NCBI GenBank assembly: GCA_019638385.1
Contig: JAHBTW010000009.1
Span: forward strand, 1-64,000
DNA: 64,000 bases
Source of the DNA: Saprospiraceae bacterium
GTDB taxonomy: Bacteria; Bacteroidota; Bacteroidia; Chitinophagales; Saprospiraceae
Direction: 5' to 3'
Below, piece by piece: positions 55,047 to 63,933 of the stretch. Position numbers and translations under genes: made by a program. The notes under the pieces are model-generated. The model saw only the letters and a list, made by a program, of their open reading frames with translations. It was not told where the DNA came from and searched no databases. The stretch's first letter is position 1, and every line of letters starts with the position of its first letter.

Positions 55047-57026
55047 TCAAAAAAAAGACCGTTTCTTCTCCGGGCGCTCCTCTTCTTTAGCGAGGATGGA
55101 GGCTTCCGGGAGGCGCGCCACGAAGGTAGCGCCGTGTCCGGGCCGGCTGTCAATGGAGAGGGTTCCGTCCAATACCGCTACGCGACTATGTACATTTGAC
55201 AGGCCGATGCCCTCGCCGACGGCGGCTTTGTCGGGCGCAAAACCCTTGCCGTTGTCCTCTACGGTAAGTACGGCCTCCCCTTCGTGCAGCAGCCATTGTA
55301 TGCTCAGTTGGGTCGCTTCCGAATGCTTGAGAGCATTGTTGAGCAGTTCCAGCGTAATGCGGTACAAATTCACTTCCGCGTGTTTCGACAGGCGCAGCAG
55401 CGGCAGGTTGTTGTGGTACATAATGCTCATCTCCGGGCGCAACATGCGCGCGCGCTGAACAATCTCCTCCAACGCGCCGTGCAGCCCTACGCGGAACAGC
55501 GACTTGGGCGGCAGGTTGTGGGAGATGCGCCGCAGCTCGTCGTAAGCGGTTTCCAAATCGGTCATCATTTCCCGCCAGGCGTCCCGGGCTTTGCCTTCGC
55601 TTTGCATTTCCATGAGATTGGCCTTCATTTTCATGGCCGCCAGATTCACGCTGAGGCCGTCGTGGAGGTCTTGCGAAAGCCGGCGGCGCTCCGATTCCAC
55701 GCCGAGGAGGAGGTCGTTCATGCTGTTGGCCCGCAGTTCGGCCAGTTTTCCGGCCTGCCTTTCATTTTGTTTCAAAATGTATTTAAACCGGGTAAAAGCG
55801 ATGAACAACACAATCGGGATTTCCAATATCATGCCCGCCATCATCAGGGTTTGGGTGTAAAAACTCAACGGGACGCCCATTTCAAACAACCAGCTCGGCA
55901 GCGAATAGTGGGGCAACAGGCGCATGTATTGCAGGATGGTGAGGACGATGCCCGCCCCGTGCAGCGAAAAACCCAGTAAAAACCAGGCCGACCAATACCG
56001 GGTTTTGCGATTCATCGTGCGCAAAAACAGGGTCACAAACAATACGCTGCACACCAAAAATAGCGCGTATTGAAGCACATTGAGCAAATACACAAACTTC
56101 AGCGGCAGCAGCGGCAAAAACAGCACAAACAACACAAATGCACTGCTGATACCGATGGCGATGAAAAAAATCTGATCGAACCGCGGGTGTCGTTTGCGGG
56201 TCTGGAAATATACCCGGATAAATTGAGTGCCGAAAATGGTGTACAAATTGACGATCAGAAAGGTCATGATCTTTTGAAGGTACGGCACATTGCTCCAAAC
56301 AAACCGGTAGCCCAGCCCGATATCGGAAAACACAAACAACGCGCCCAGCAACACATAAATCGTATAATACCACAACTCCCGAATCCTGAAACTGAGCGAA
56401 ACCGCTACCAGCAACATCAGAAAAATAAAATGCACTAAAAAAAAGCCGCCCAGCGCAAGCGACTCCCGCGTGGCCTGCGCGGTCATCCGATAGTTGCGTT
56501 GCCAGAGGTACAGGTCGAAATTGGCCGGCTGGTACGAAGGCGCTACATAGATCAGGCATACAATGGTGTCGGAGGGCCGTAAATGAACCGGCATCAGGAA
56601 ATTCTGCGCCTCAATATGCCGTTGGCGGTATGGAAAATCTATGCCCGCACTGTCGCTTTGTAGCAAAAAATCGCCCCAATACTGATACACTTTGATGCGG
56701 CGCAGGTTGGGGTTGGCAATTTCCAAAAACAAATGACGGGGATTGAGGCTGTTGTTCACCAAACTAAATCGGATCCATCGCGAGGTTTCGGCCAGGCCGA
56801 AGAGAAAGCTCTTGGAACTGAGGGGAATAAAGGCCGAATCGGGCAACTTCAACACGGAATCAGCCGGCATCGACGCGGCCGTTTTTTCCTCCAGCACAAC
56901 CACCTGCGCATTGAGCAGCGCACGGGTAAAACTGGAGTCCACCACGATGGATGCCATGCGTTCCGCCTTTAGCGTGGTGGCCACGGCGAGGATCCATACC
57001 GCCGCCCATAGCATTTTTGTGTTCAT
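55047..57026 (-). CDS. 7TMR-DISM sensor histidine kinase
   Basis: A 659-residue membrane kinase. A signal peptide (ALWIL-type, 1-20) and an N-terminal periplasmic 7TMR-DISMED2 domain (about 30-180; SKSFLFGLAETSRWIRFSLV, IDFPYRQRHIEAQNFLMPVH) precede seven helices (about 185-410). The cytoplasmic kinase has a HisKA_3 box RRRLSQDLHDGLSVNLAAMK (phospho-His in DLHDG) and HATPase motifs (LLNNALKHSEATQ, VLTVEDNGKGF, GIGLSNVHSRVAV). Its type (NarL/LuxR-like partner) fits a response regulator encoded elsewhere. The signal, probably a carbohydrate, is unknown. Confidence 0.92.
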   Translation of the reverse strand: MNTKMLWAAVWILAVATTLKAERMASIVVDSSFTRALLNAQVVVLEEKTAASMPADSVLKLPDSAFIPLSSKSFLFGLAETSRWIRFSLVNNSLNPRHLFLEIANPNLRRIKVYQYWGDFLLQSDSAGIDFPYRQRHIEAQNFLMPVHLRPSDTIVCLIYVAPSYQPANFDLYLWQRNYRMTAQATRESLALGGFFLVHFIFLMLLVAVSLSFRIRELWYYTIYVLLGALFVFSDIGLGYRFVWSNVPYLQKIMTFLIVNLYTIFGTQFIRVYFQTRKRHPRFDQIFFIAIGISSAFVLFVLFLPLLPLKFVYLLNVLQYALFLVCSVLFVTLFLRTMNRKTRYWSAWFLLGFSLHGAGIVLTILQYMRLLPHYSLPSWLFEMGVPLSFYTQTLMMAGMILEIPIVLFIAFTRFKYILKQNERQAGKLAELRANSMNDLLLGVESERRRLSQDLHDGLSVNLAAMKMKANLMEMQSEGKARDAWREMMTDLETAYDELRRISHNLPPKSLFRVGLHGALEEIVQRARMLRPEMSIMYHNNLPLLRLSKHAEVNLYRITLELLNNALKHSEATQLSIQWLLHEGEAVLTVEDNGKGFAPDKAAVGEGIGLSNVHSRVAVLDGTLSIDSRPGHGATFVARLPEASILAKEEERPEKKRSFF

Positions 57027-57132
57027 GGTGAAAATTTAGGCATAAAACACCATTGCCACACTCGTTTGCCGCTTCAAAAAATCAAAATACCCAAATCCGG
57101 GGAGCGCTTTCACCTGAAAAGGTGAAAGGGCC

Positions 57133-58833
57133 TCAAAAGTCCGTTTGTTCCAGCCATTGACTCACTGCGGCGGCCACCTCCTCCACACAGCCCGGCGCAA
57201 AGGGCGAACGCAGCCCGGCCAGTTCGGTCAATTCCAGAAAAGAACGGCTGCCCCCGGCCTGACACAGCCGCAGGTAGTCGTTCCAGGCAGCGGCGTGGTC
57301 TTCGCGGTTTCTGATCCAAAACTGAAAGGCGCATATCTGTGCCAGCACATAATCAATGTAGTAAAAAGGCATTCCGAAGATGTGGTTCTGTTTGTGCCAG
57401 AAAGCGCCGCTCTCCAAATACGGGTGGCCGTCGTAGTCGCGGTGAGGCAGGTACTTGCGCTCAATGTCGCGCCAGGCCTGACGGCGGCGGGCGGGCGTCC
57501 ATTCCGGGTTTTCGTACACCTGATGTTGAAATTCGTCCACCGCAACGCCGTAAGGCAGGAAGTTGATGGCGCCGGAGAGGTGGGCAAAATAGTACTTCTG
57601 CGCATCTTCCCCGAAAAAGAGCGGCATCCAGGGCCAGGTAAAAAACTCCATGCTCATGGAGTGAATTTCGCAGGCATCATAAGAGGGCCAGTTGTACTCG
57701 TTGATGCCGATGTGCCGGCTGCTATATACCTGAAAGGCATGGCCTACCTCATGGGTGAGCACGTCAATGTCGCCGCTCGTTCCGTTGAAGTTGGAAAAAA
57801 TAAAAGGCGCTTTTTGGTCATTGATGAACGAGCAGTAGCCTCCCGGCGCTTTGTCGTTGCGGGCGGGCAGGTCCATAAGTTCGTTGTCGCGCATGAAGCG
57901 AAAAAACTCCTCCGTTTCCGGAGACAGCTCGGCGTACATGCGGCCGGCCTGCGCGATGATCCATTCGGGGTCGCCCTTGGGCTGCGGATTGCCGTCGGTG
58001 AATCGGTATTCTTCATCAAAAAACAAGAGGCGGTCGAGGTCGAGGCGGCGGCGCTGACGCTCGTACAGCGCAGTCGCAATGGGCACAATGGCGGTGCGGA
58101 TTTGTTCCCGAAAGCCGGCCACCATTTCGGCGTTGTAGTCGCTGCGCAACATGCGGACGTAGCCCAGTTCCACAAAATTGCGAAAGCCCAGCTTTTGCGC
58201 CATGCGATGCCGGGTTTTCACCAAACGGTCAAAAGTGTCGTCCCATTCGGCGGCCTGCGATTCGAAGTAACTCCATTTGGCGGCGGCGGCCTCGCGGCGA
58301 GTGTTGCGGTCGGGGTCGGTTTCCAATTTAAAAATAGAAGAAATGTTGTATTCCTCGCTGCGAAACGGAATGCGGGCGCCCGCTTTGAGTTTCATGTAGG
58401 CGCTGCTCAGCGCGTTTTCCTCTTTCAGGTCTTCCAGTATTTCCGGGCTGAAGGTTTGGAGGTTCAGGTCTGCTAAGTTGAACAACTGCCGGCCCCATTC
58501 CGCTTCCAATTGCTCCCGGAATGGCGAGGCGGTCAGTTTTTGATAAAAAGAAAAGTTCAGCCCTTCAAAGGTTGGGATTTCGCGGTCGAAGAAATCGTTT
58601 TCCTGTTCGTAAAAGGCATCTTTCACGTTGATCGTGTGGCGGATGTGGCACAGTGCCCGCAGGGAGAGGAATTCGTTGCGGGTATCATTGATGCGTTGGA
58701 GCAAGTCGCGTTGCAACGTATAGGAGTCAGCCGATTCAAATTGTGACAACAACTGTTGAAAACGGGCGCTGAATGCAGCCATGTCGGGGCGGCGGTAAGG
58801 AAATTCCGTAAAGACCATTGGTATGTTTTTCAA
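57133..58833 (-). CDS. M3-family oligoendopeptidase
   Basis: A 566-residue cytoplasmic zinc endopeptidase of the M3B (PepF) type, cleaving short peptides. The zinc motif is HEVGH (361-365) in DIDVLTHEVGHAFQVYSSRH, with the third ligand Glu in DACEIHSMSMEFFTWPW. SFINDQKAPFIFSNFNGTSG is the conserved preceding segment, and ESGAFWHKQNHIFGMPFYYI lies near the end. Start ATG 58833 or the next Met at 58818; the latter gives MVFTEFPYRRPDM. It is a single gene, divergent from uppS. Confidence 0.9.
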   Translation of the reverse strand: MKNIPMVFTEFPYRRPDMAAFSARFQQLLSQFESADSYTLQRDLLQRINDTRNEFLSLRALCHIRHTINVKDAFYEQENDFFDREIPTFEGLNFSFYQKLTASPFREQLEAEWGRQLFNLADLNLQTFSPEILEDLKEENALSSAYMKLKAGARIPFRSEEYNISSIFKLETDPDRNTRREAAAAKWSYFESQAAEWDDTFDRLVKTRHRMAQKLGFRNFVELGYVRMLRSDYNAEMVAGFREQIRTAIVPIATALYERQRRRLDLDRLLFFDEEYRFTDGNPQPKGDPEWIIAQAGRMYAELSPETEEFFRFMRDNELMDLPARNDKAPGGYCSFINDQKAPFIFSNFNGTSGDIDVLTHEVGHAFQVYSSRHIGINEYNWPSYDACEIHSMSMEFFTWPWMPLFFGEDAQKYYFAHLSGAINFLPYGVAVDEFQHQVYENPEWTPARRRQAWRDIERKYLPHRDYDGHPYLESGAFWHKQNHIFGMPFYYIDYVLAQICAFQFWIRNREDHAAAWNDYLRLCQAGGSRSFLELTELAGLRSPFAPGCVEEVAAAVSQWLEQTDF

Positions 58834-58894
58834 AAATGGAAGCGCAAAATACGGGGAATGCCAATAATAGCGGCGGAATAAATATCGCTTTTGC

Positions 58895-58902
58895 TAACTT
58901 TG
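58895..58902 (+). promoter_or_regulatory. -7 element of uppS
   Basis: TAACTTTG, perfect TAnnTTTG, 51 bases before ATG 58953 and 9 bases before an alternative ATG 58911. Upstream longer starts are excluded. Confidence 0.6.
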
Positions 58903-58952
58903 CACCCCTAATGGCGTCCCGTACCAAACAGAAGGGCGTGTATTACTACGGA

Positions 58953-59696
58953 ATGGATTTGAAACCGGCCATCATACCTGAAAAATTGCCTCGTCACATT
59001 GCCGTCATCATGGACGGCAACGGTCGTTGGGCCAAACAGCACGGCAAACCGCGCGTGTTCGGCCACAGGAACGGAGTGGTGGCCGTGCGCGAAACCACCG
59101 AAGCCGCCGCCGAACTCGGCATACAGTATCTCACCCTCTATGCTTTCTCCACCGAAAACTGGAACCGCCCCAAAACCGAGGTGGGCGCTTTGATGCGGCT
59201 TTTGGTGGAAATGTTGCACAAAGAGGTGAAAACGCTCAATAAAAACAACATCCGGCTAAAGGCCATCGGCGATTGGAGCCAACTGCCCGAACCCACCTGC
59301 CGCGCCCTGCAGGAAGGCATAGAAGCCACCCGCAACAACACGCACATGACCCTCACCCTGGCGCTCAACTACAGCGCCCGCTGGGAACTCACACAGGCCG
59401 CCCGCACCCTGGCCGCCCGCGCACAAGCCGGCGAAATCCAACCGGAAGCCATTGATGAACAAGCTATAGCAGCCGCGCTGAGCACGCACGACATGCCCGA
59501 CCCGGAACTACTCATCCGCACCAGCGGCGAACACCGTATCAGCAATTTTCTGCTCTGGCAAATCGCTTACGCAGAGCTGTACTTCACGCCGGTGCTGTGG
59601 CCCGACTTCAGAAAACAACACCTGTACGAAGCCATTCTCGACTTTCAAAACCGGGAACGGCGCTTCGGCAAAATCAGCGAACAATTGACCCGATGA
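58953..59696 (+). CDS. uppS: Undecaprenyl-diphosphate synthase (cis-isoprenyltransferase)
   Basis: A 247-residue enzyme making the C55 lipid carrier for peptidoglycan. RHIAVIMDGNGRWAKQ (14-29, catalytic Asp21) and GHRNGVVAVRETTE hold the P-loop-like region. LTLYAFSTENWNRP, LALNYSARWELTQA and ELLIRTSGEHRISNFLLWQI (Arg motif) and AYAELYFTPVLWPDF are intact. Start at ATG 58953, giving the family length; an in-frame ATG at 58911 adds 14 residues. bamA follows 208 bases downstream, as in most Bacteroidota. Confidence 0.95.
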   Translation: MDLKPAIIPEKLPRHIAVIMDGNGRWAKQHGKPRVFGHRNGVVAVRETTEAAAELGIQYLTLYAFSTENWNRPKTEVGALMRLLVEMLHKEVKTLNKNNIRLKAIGDWSQLPEPTCRALQEGIEATRNNTHMTLTLALNYSARWELTQAARTLAARAQAGEIQPEAIDEQAIAAALSTHDMPDPELLIRTSGEHRISNFLLWQIAYAELYFTPVLWPDFRKQHLYEAILDFQNRERRFGKISEQLTR

Positions 59697-59904
59697 GGCA
59701 ACAGTGTCTTCCAATCGGCCTTTTTTGATAATTTATTCGTTAAACCGATCCAACCCCGGCAATACGTTTTGTCGTCTGGCGGTATTATACGGGCGCAAAA
59801 GCGGGTTCTCTCTAAACCATCCCTGCTTTTACCCACGATATCTCCTCTAAGCCAAGGGTTTTGCGGTCGGATTGACGGGCCAATCGCCCGGTTTTTAGCA
59901 TAAC

Positions 59905-62445
59905 ATGCAAAAGAAAATGAACAGATTACTTTTTGTCCTACTCCTCGTTTTTGTCCTGCCCGCTGCGGCTTTCGCCCAAACCGATGAAGACCTTCCCGTG
60001 TATCAGTTCGGCGAGCCGATAGAATTTGAAATCGGCGGCATCACCGTCACCGGCGCTACATACAGCGAGGAAGTGGCCATCATCGGCGTTTCGGGGCTGA
60101 AAGTGGGCGATAAAATCCGCATCCCCGGCCCTGAGATACCCAAAGCGATGAAAGCGCTGATGCGCCTGCGCTTGTTTACCAATGTGCAAATCGTACTCGA
60201 CAAAACCATCGGCGATGTCGTTTTTCTCGAAATCCAACTACAGGAGCGGCCCCGCCTGTCGCGCTACACCTATCGCAACGTAGCCAAAACCTACCACGAA
60301 AGCCTCAACGAACAAGTCAATAAATTCCTGCTCAAAGGCGGCATCGTGACCGAAGATGTGAAAGTGAATTCACAACGCGCCATCGAAAAATTCTTCATCG
60401 AAAAGGGATACTTCGACACCAAAGTGACCGTGTCTGAAGAACCGGATACGACCCGCGTCAATTCTGTAATCGTCATTTTTGATGCCGACCGGGGCGAGCG
60501 CATCAAAATTGAAGAGATTGAGTTTGTAGGCGTCGAAAGTGTAAAGGAGAAAAAAATAGCCCGCAAACTCAAAAACACAAAGGAGAAAGGACGCATTTTC
60601 GGCTCCTCCAAATTGGTGCGCAAAGATTACGAGGAAGACAAAAAAGCCATCGTCGCGTATTACAATACCATCGGCCATCGCGATGCCCGCGTGACCGGCG
60701 ACACGATGTGGCGAGACGAAGAGGGCCGCATTCGCCTCCGCATCAACATTGACGAAGGCAACCGCTACTATTTCCGCAACATCGCCTGGAAAGGCAATTC
60801 CATCTACGATACCGAAACCTTAGAAAGAGTACTCGGCATCGAAAAGGGCGAAATTTATAACCAGGAACTGCTCGAAAAACGCCTCCGGTTCAGCCAGGAC
60901 GGTAGCGACGTGAGTACCCTGTACATGGACAACGGCTACCTCTTCTTCAACGTGGACCCCGTGGAAGTAGCCATTGACGGCGACTCCATTGACCTGGAAA
61001 TGAGGATATTCGAAGGGCCGCAGGCCACTATTGACAAGGTGGTCATCAAAGGCAACGACCGCACGCATGAGCATGTCATCCGCCGGGAATTGTTTACCAA
61101 ACCAGGTGAAAAATTCAGCCGCTCCGACATTCTGCGTTCGCAACGCCAAATCGTCAATCTCGGCTATTTCAACCCCGAAGCCCTCGACATCAATACCCCC
61201 GTGAACCCGCAGCGCGGCACGGTGGACATTGAATACACGGTGGAGGAAAAACCCTCCGATCAGTTGGAACTCTCCGCCGGTTGGGGCGGTATTCAGCGGG
61301 TCATCGGCACTCTGGGCGTATCGTTCAACAACTTCTCGCTGCGCAATATTTTCAACAAAGAAGCATGGCGCCCTCTGCCGCAAGGCGACGGACAACGCCT
61401 GAGCCTGCGCGCTCAAACCAACGGCAACTTTTACCAATCGTACAACATCTCTCTCACCGACCCCTGGCTCGGCGGCAAAAAACCGAATTCGTTCACCGTA
61501 TCCGGCTTTTACAACAAATTCTCCGGCTTCAACCGCAACCAAAACCTGAGCATCCTTCAAGGTTCGGCCAGTCTCGGTACCCGCCTCAAGTGGCCCGATG
61601 ACAACTTCGTGTCCACTACGGCGCTCAACCTGCAAAGCCTCCAACTCAACGACTGGTCGGCAGGCGCCATCGGCTCTTTTACCGACGATGCCGGCAACAA
61701 CATCAACAACGGCAAGTTCAACAACTTCAGCATTCGCCAAACCCTGGCGCGCTCTACGGTATATGACCCGATCTTCCCGCGGGAAGGCTCTCGCGTATCG
61801 CTGTCCGTTCAGTTCACATTGCCCTATTCTTTGTTCAACAACAAGGATTACAGCGAGCTGTCGCCGGAGGAGCGCTATCGCTGGTTGGAATATCACAAGT
61901 GGCGTTTCGATGCCGAATGGTACACCCCCATTGTGGGTAAATTGGTATTAAAAACTTCTGCGAAGATCGGTTTGGTCGGCTTCTACAACCGCGAAATCGG
62001 CACCACGCCGTTTGAGCGTTTCCAGGTGGGCGGCGACGGCATCAACAACCAGCAATTCGGCTTCCAGGGCGTGGACATCATCTCAATGCGAGGCTACGAA
62101 GTGACCGACCTTTCGGCCAACTTCGACGCCCTCGGCCGCACCTCGCCGGCGCCCGTGTTCGACAAGTTCACCGTAGAAATGCGCTATCCGCTTTCGCTCA
62201 ATCCAAGTTCAACCATCTATGTCCTCGCTTTTGCGCAGGGCGGTAATGCCTGGCGCAATCTGCGCGACTTCAACCCATTCGATCTCAAGCGCTCCGCCGG
62301 CGTCGGCATGCGGGTATTCCTGCCCATGTTTGGTATGCTCGGCTTCGACTACGGTATCGGCTTCGACAAAGTACGCGACCCCGGTGCGCGCGGCCTCAAA
62401 GGGCTGGGCGACTTCAATATCGTACTTGGGTTTGAACCGGAATAG
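59905..62445 (+). CDS. bamA: Outer membrane protein assembly factor BamA
   Basis: An 846-residue Omp85 protein. Signal peptide (MNRLLFVLLLVFVLPAAAFAQ) and five POTRA domains follow (about 40-430; GDKIRIPGPEIPKAMKALMR, YTYRNVAKTYH, RELFTKPGEKFSRSD), then the 16-strand barrel (about 440-846) with the gate motif MRGYEV near 715 in place of VRGF, and a C-terminal FNIVLGFEPE strand ending in a short tail. It inserts beta-barrel proteins into the outer membrane. skp/ompH, which normally follow in this phylum, are absent: a repeat and a convergent gene come next. Confidence 0.95.
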   Translation: MQKKMNRLLFVLLLVFVLPAAAFAQTDEDLPVYQFGEPIEFEIGGITVTGATYSEEVAIIGVSGLKVGDKIRIPGPEIPKAMKALMRLRLFTNVQIVLDKTIGDVVFLEIQLQERPRLSRYTYRNVAKTYHESLNEQVNKFLLKGGIVTEDVKVNSQRAIEKFFIEKGYFDTKVTVSEEPDTTRVNSVIVIFDADRGERIKIEEIEFVGVESVKEKKIARKLKNTKEKGRIFGSSKLVRKDYEEDKKAIVAYYNTIGHRDARVTGDTMWRDEEGRIRLRINIDEGNRYYFRNIAWKGNSIYDTETLERVLGIEKGEIYNQELLEKRLRFSQDGSDVSTLYMDNGYLFFNVDPVEVAIDGDSIDLEMRIFEGPQATIDKVVIKGNDRTHEHVIRRELFTKPGEKFSRSDILRSQRQIVNLGYFNPEALDINTPVNPQRGTVDIEYTVEEKPSDQLELSAGWGGIQRVIGTLGVSFNNFSLRNIFNKEAWRPLPQGDGQRLSLRAQTNGNFYQSYNISLTDPWLGGKKPNSFTVSGFYNKFSGFNRNQNLSILQGSASLGTRLKWPDDNFVSTTALNLQSLQLNDWSAGAIGSFTDDAGNNINNGKFNNFSIRQTLARSTVYDPIFPREGSRVSLSVQFTLPYSLFNNKDYSELSPEERYRWLEYHKWRFDAEWYTPIVGKLVLKTSAKIGLVGFYNREIGTTPFERFQVGGDGINNQQFGFQGVDIISMRGYEVTDLSANFDALGRTSPAPVFDKFTVEMRYPLSLNPSSTIYVLAFAQGGNAWRNLRDFNPFDLKRSAGVGMRVFLPMFGMLGFDYGIGFDKVRDPGARGLKGLGDFNIVLGFEPE

Positions 62446-62454
62446 GTTTTTTTA

Positions 62455-62515
62455 GCTACGAGCTGTGAGTTTAGCTGGAAGACTCAAAGCTCGTAGCTCA
62501 TGGCTCGCGGCTAAA
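62455..62515. repeat. Inverted repeat AGCTACGAGCT ... AGCTCGTAGCT
   Basis: AGCTACGAGCT (62455-62465) is the exact reverse complement of AGCTCGTAGCT (62489-62499), with further GCTCATGGCTCGCGGCT words after it. Located between bamA and a convergent small gene, a probable bidirectional terminator. It is a different word set from the GGTAGGC family. Confidence 0.65.
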
Positions 62516-62530
62516 CCCGAAGGTAAACAG

Positions 62531-62698
62531 CTAATAAAAGAATGTCTTGAGCCAATTGTAAAGGCTTACGCGGTGCATGAATCCAAAAATGGTCAGACCG
62601 ATAGCAGTGAAAATAACGATGATGCGCGCAGTGCGCCACGCACGGGCGTTGCGTTCGCGGCGGGTGAGATAGTTGCGTCTTCTGCTTTGATATCCCAT
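62531..62698 (-). CDS. Small single-helix membrane protein
   Basis: A 55-residue ORF from ATG 62698: MGYQSRRRNYLTRRERNARA then a hydrophobic helix (ARIIVIFTAIGLTIFGFMHR) and a short tail (YNWLKTFFY). A positively charged N-terminus before one helix suggests an inner-membrane anchor, N-in. The longer frame from 62857 overlaps the flippase gene and looks non-native, so I shorten it. It starts 59 bases after the flippase-like gene. Unknown; small size makes it only moderately sure. Confidence 0.45.
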   Translation of the reverse strand: MGYQSRRRNYLTRRERNARAWRTARIIVIFTAIGLTIFGFMHRVSLYNWLKTFFY

Positions 62699-62757
62699 TT
62701 GGGCGTTTTTTGGAGGGCAAATGTAGGAAAATCCATCGCTTCCATATCCGAACGGCG

Positions 62758-63846
62758 TCAGACCTTCCCCTTCGCCGGTCGGAGCACCTTGCGAATCCAG
62801 TTGGGCACCAACACCGCTCCGGCAAGCAGATACACATAATACGACAACAGACGCCATACCGTGGAAATGACCGTGGCGTAGGTGGAATTGGCTACATAAT
62901 CCGACAGGAAGCCGCCGAACAGCAACTCGATGAGTCCGGCGCCGCCCGGCGTAGGGCTGAAGGCAATGACGAAAAACATTGTTTCCAGACGGGCATACAA
63001 CTCAAATTGTGCGCGAAAATCGAGCGGAATGGCGGGCACAAAAGCGATGAGCAGCGCGCTGAGCAATAAAAAACGGGTGCTCCAGGCCACTATCGTATGC
63101 CCGAATGCCTTGAGGTGAAAGCGAAGCCGTTGGCGCTGTAATTCCCCCGATGCCAGAATTAATTCATCGCCCAGCACCTCCGCTTTGTGGTGGAAGCGCT
63201 TGAGGAGCGGCAGCCGGGTAAACCACAACAAGATGCGCTTCATCTGGTGCGGCCCGAAAAAAAGGCCGTAGAAAAATATCCCGGTGTAGGCCAGCATGAC
63301 GAGGTAAGCAACGAGAAAATACACGCCCCACCCGCCGGCCTCAGCAAAACTACCCGCGTCGGGGCGCATGATGGTCGGGCCGATGATGACAAATAGAATG
63401 GGCAGGGTGGCGAGCAAAAAGAGGCCGTCGAGTACGATGGTGTACAATACAATGGTGGTGGACTTTGCTAAAGAGAGTTTTTTTTCATTGCCCAAAATAA
63501 AAAACGCCACCGCCGAACCGCCGAGGCTCGTGGGCGATACCGTGGACGCAAACTCCCAGATGAAGATCAATTCGATGCACTTCGCCCAGGAGAGCGCACC
63601 ATGTGAAAGCACCCGCAAACGGGCAGCATACGCCAGGTGGCGAAGCACGCCCAACGCAACGGCCACGGCCAGCCAAAACCATGCTCTGCCGGTCCATTGA
63701 ATATTGGCAAATTCTGCGGGGTCGAACTGCCGCCAAAACAGATATGCCACGGCGGCGGCGCCGATGAAGGCCGGCAGAATGATGCGCGAAGCCCGGATGG
63801 AGCGCAAAGCCTGCTGCGGATCAGATTCGTTTTTTGGTTCTTTCAT
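62758..63846 (-). CDS. Flippase-like membrane protein (LPG synthase TM family)
   Basis: A 362-residue polytopic membrane protein with about eight helices (roughly 15-35, 45-62, 80-105, 125-150, 160-190, 220-250, 260-280 and 320-345). It recalls the lysylphosphatidylglycerol_synthase_TM / UPF0104 family (TVSPTSLGGSAVAFFILGNE, FSPTPGGAGLIELLFGG near the C-terminus). These segments flip or handle lipids in MprF and related proteins, but the family alone has no fixed function. Start at ATG 63846; the longer frame adds a poor N-terminus. Confidence 0.82.
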   Translation of the reverse strand: MKEPKNESDPQQALRSIRASRIILPAFIGAAAVAYLFWRQFDPAEFANIQWTGRAWFWLAVAVALGVLRHLAYAARLRVLSHGALSWAKCIELIFIWEFASTVSPTSLGGSAVAFFILGNEKKLSLAKSTTIVLYTIVLDGLFLLATLPILFVIIGPTIMRPDAGSFAEAGGWGVYFLVAYLVMLAYTGIFFYGLFFGPHQMKRILLWFTRLPLLKRFHHKAEVLGDELILASGELQRQRLRFHLKAFGHTIVAWSTRFLLLSALLIAFVPAIPLDFRAQFELYARLETMFFVIAFSPTPGGAGLIELLFGGFLSDYVANSTYATVISTVWRLLSYYVYLLAGAVLVPNWIRKVLRPAKGKV

Positions 63847-63933
63847 TTGAGTCAGGATATCCAATTCAGCAAAATAAATCAATCTTTGCCATGGGAACAT
63901 TTATTTCTCCAACCAAATAAAAAATAGACAACT

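Noticed and set aside
53918-55153. 411-codon minus-strand frame opposite glyQS
   Set aside because: Antisense to the synthetase; no motifs, and it crosses the repeat and another gene end.
57145-58476. 443-codon + strand frame opposite the M3 peptidase
   Set aside because: Antisense shadow of a gene with an intact HEVGH motif.
60820-61896. 358-codon minus-strand frame opposite bamA
   Set aside because: Antisense to POTRA and barrel regions; no promoter or motif support.
62699-62857. Longer N-terminus for the 55-residue membrane protein
   Set aside because: The extension overlaps the flippase gene's end on the same strand and has no conserved look; the short form starts cleanly at an ATG.
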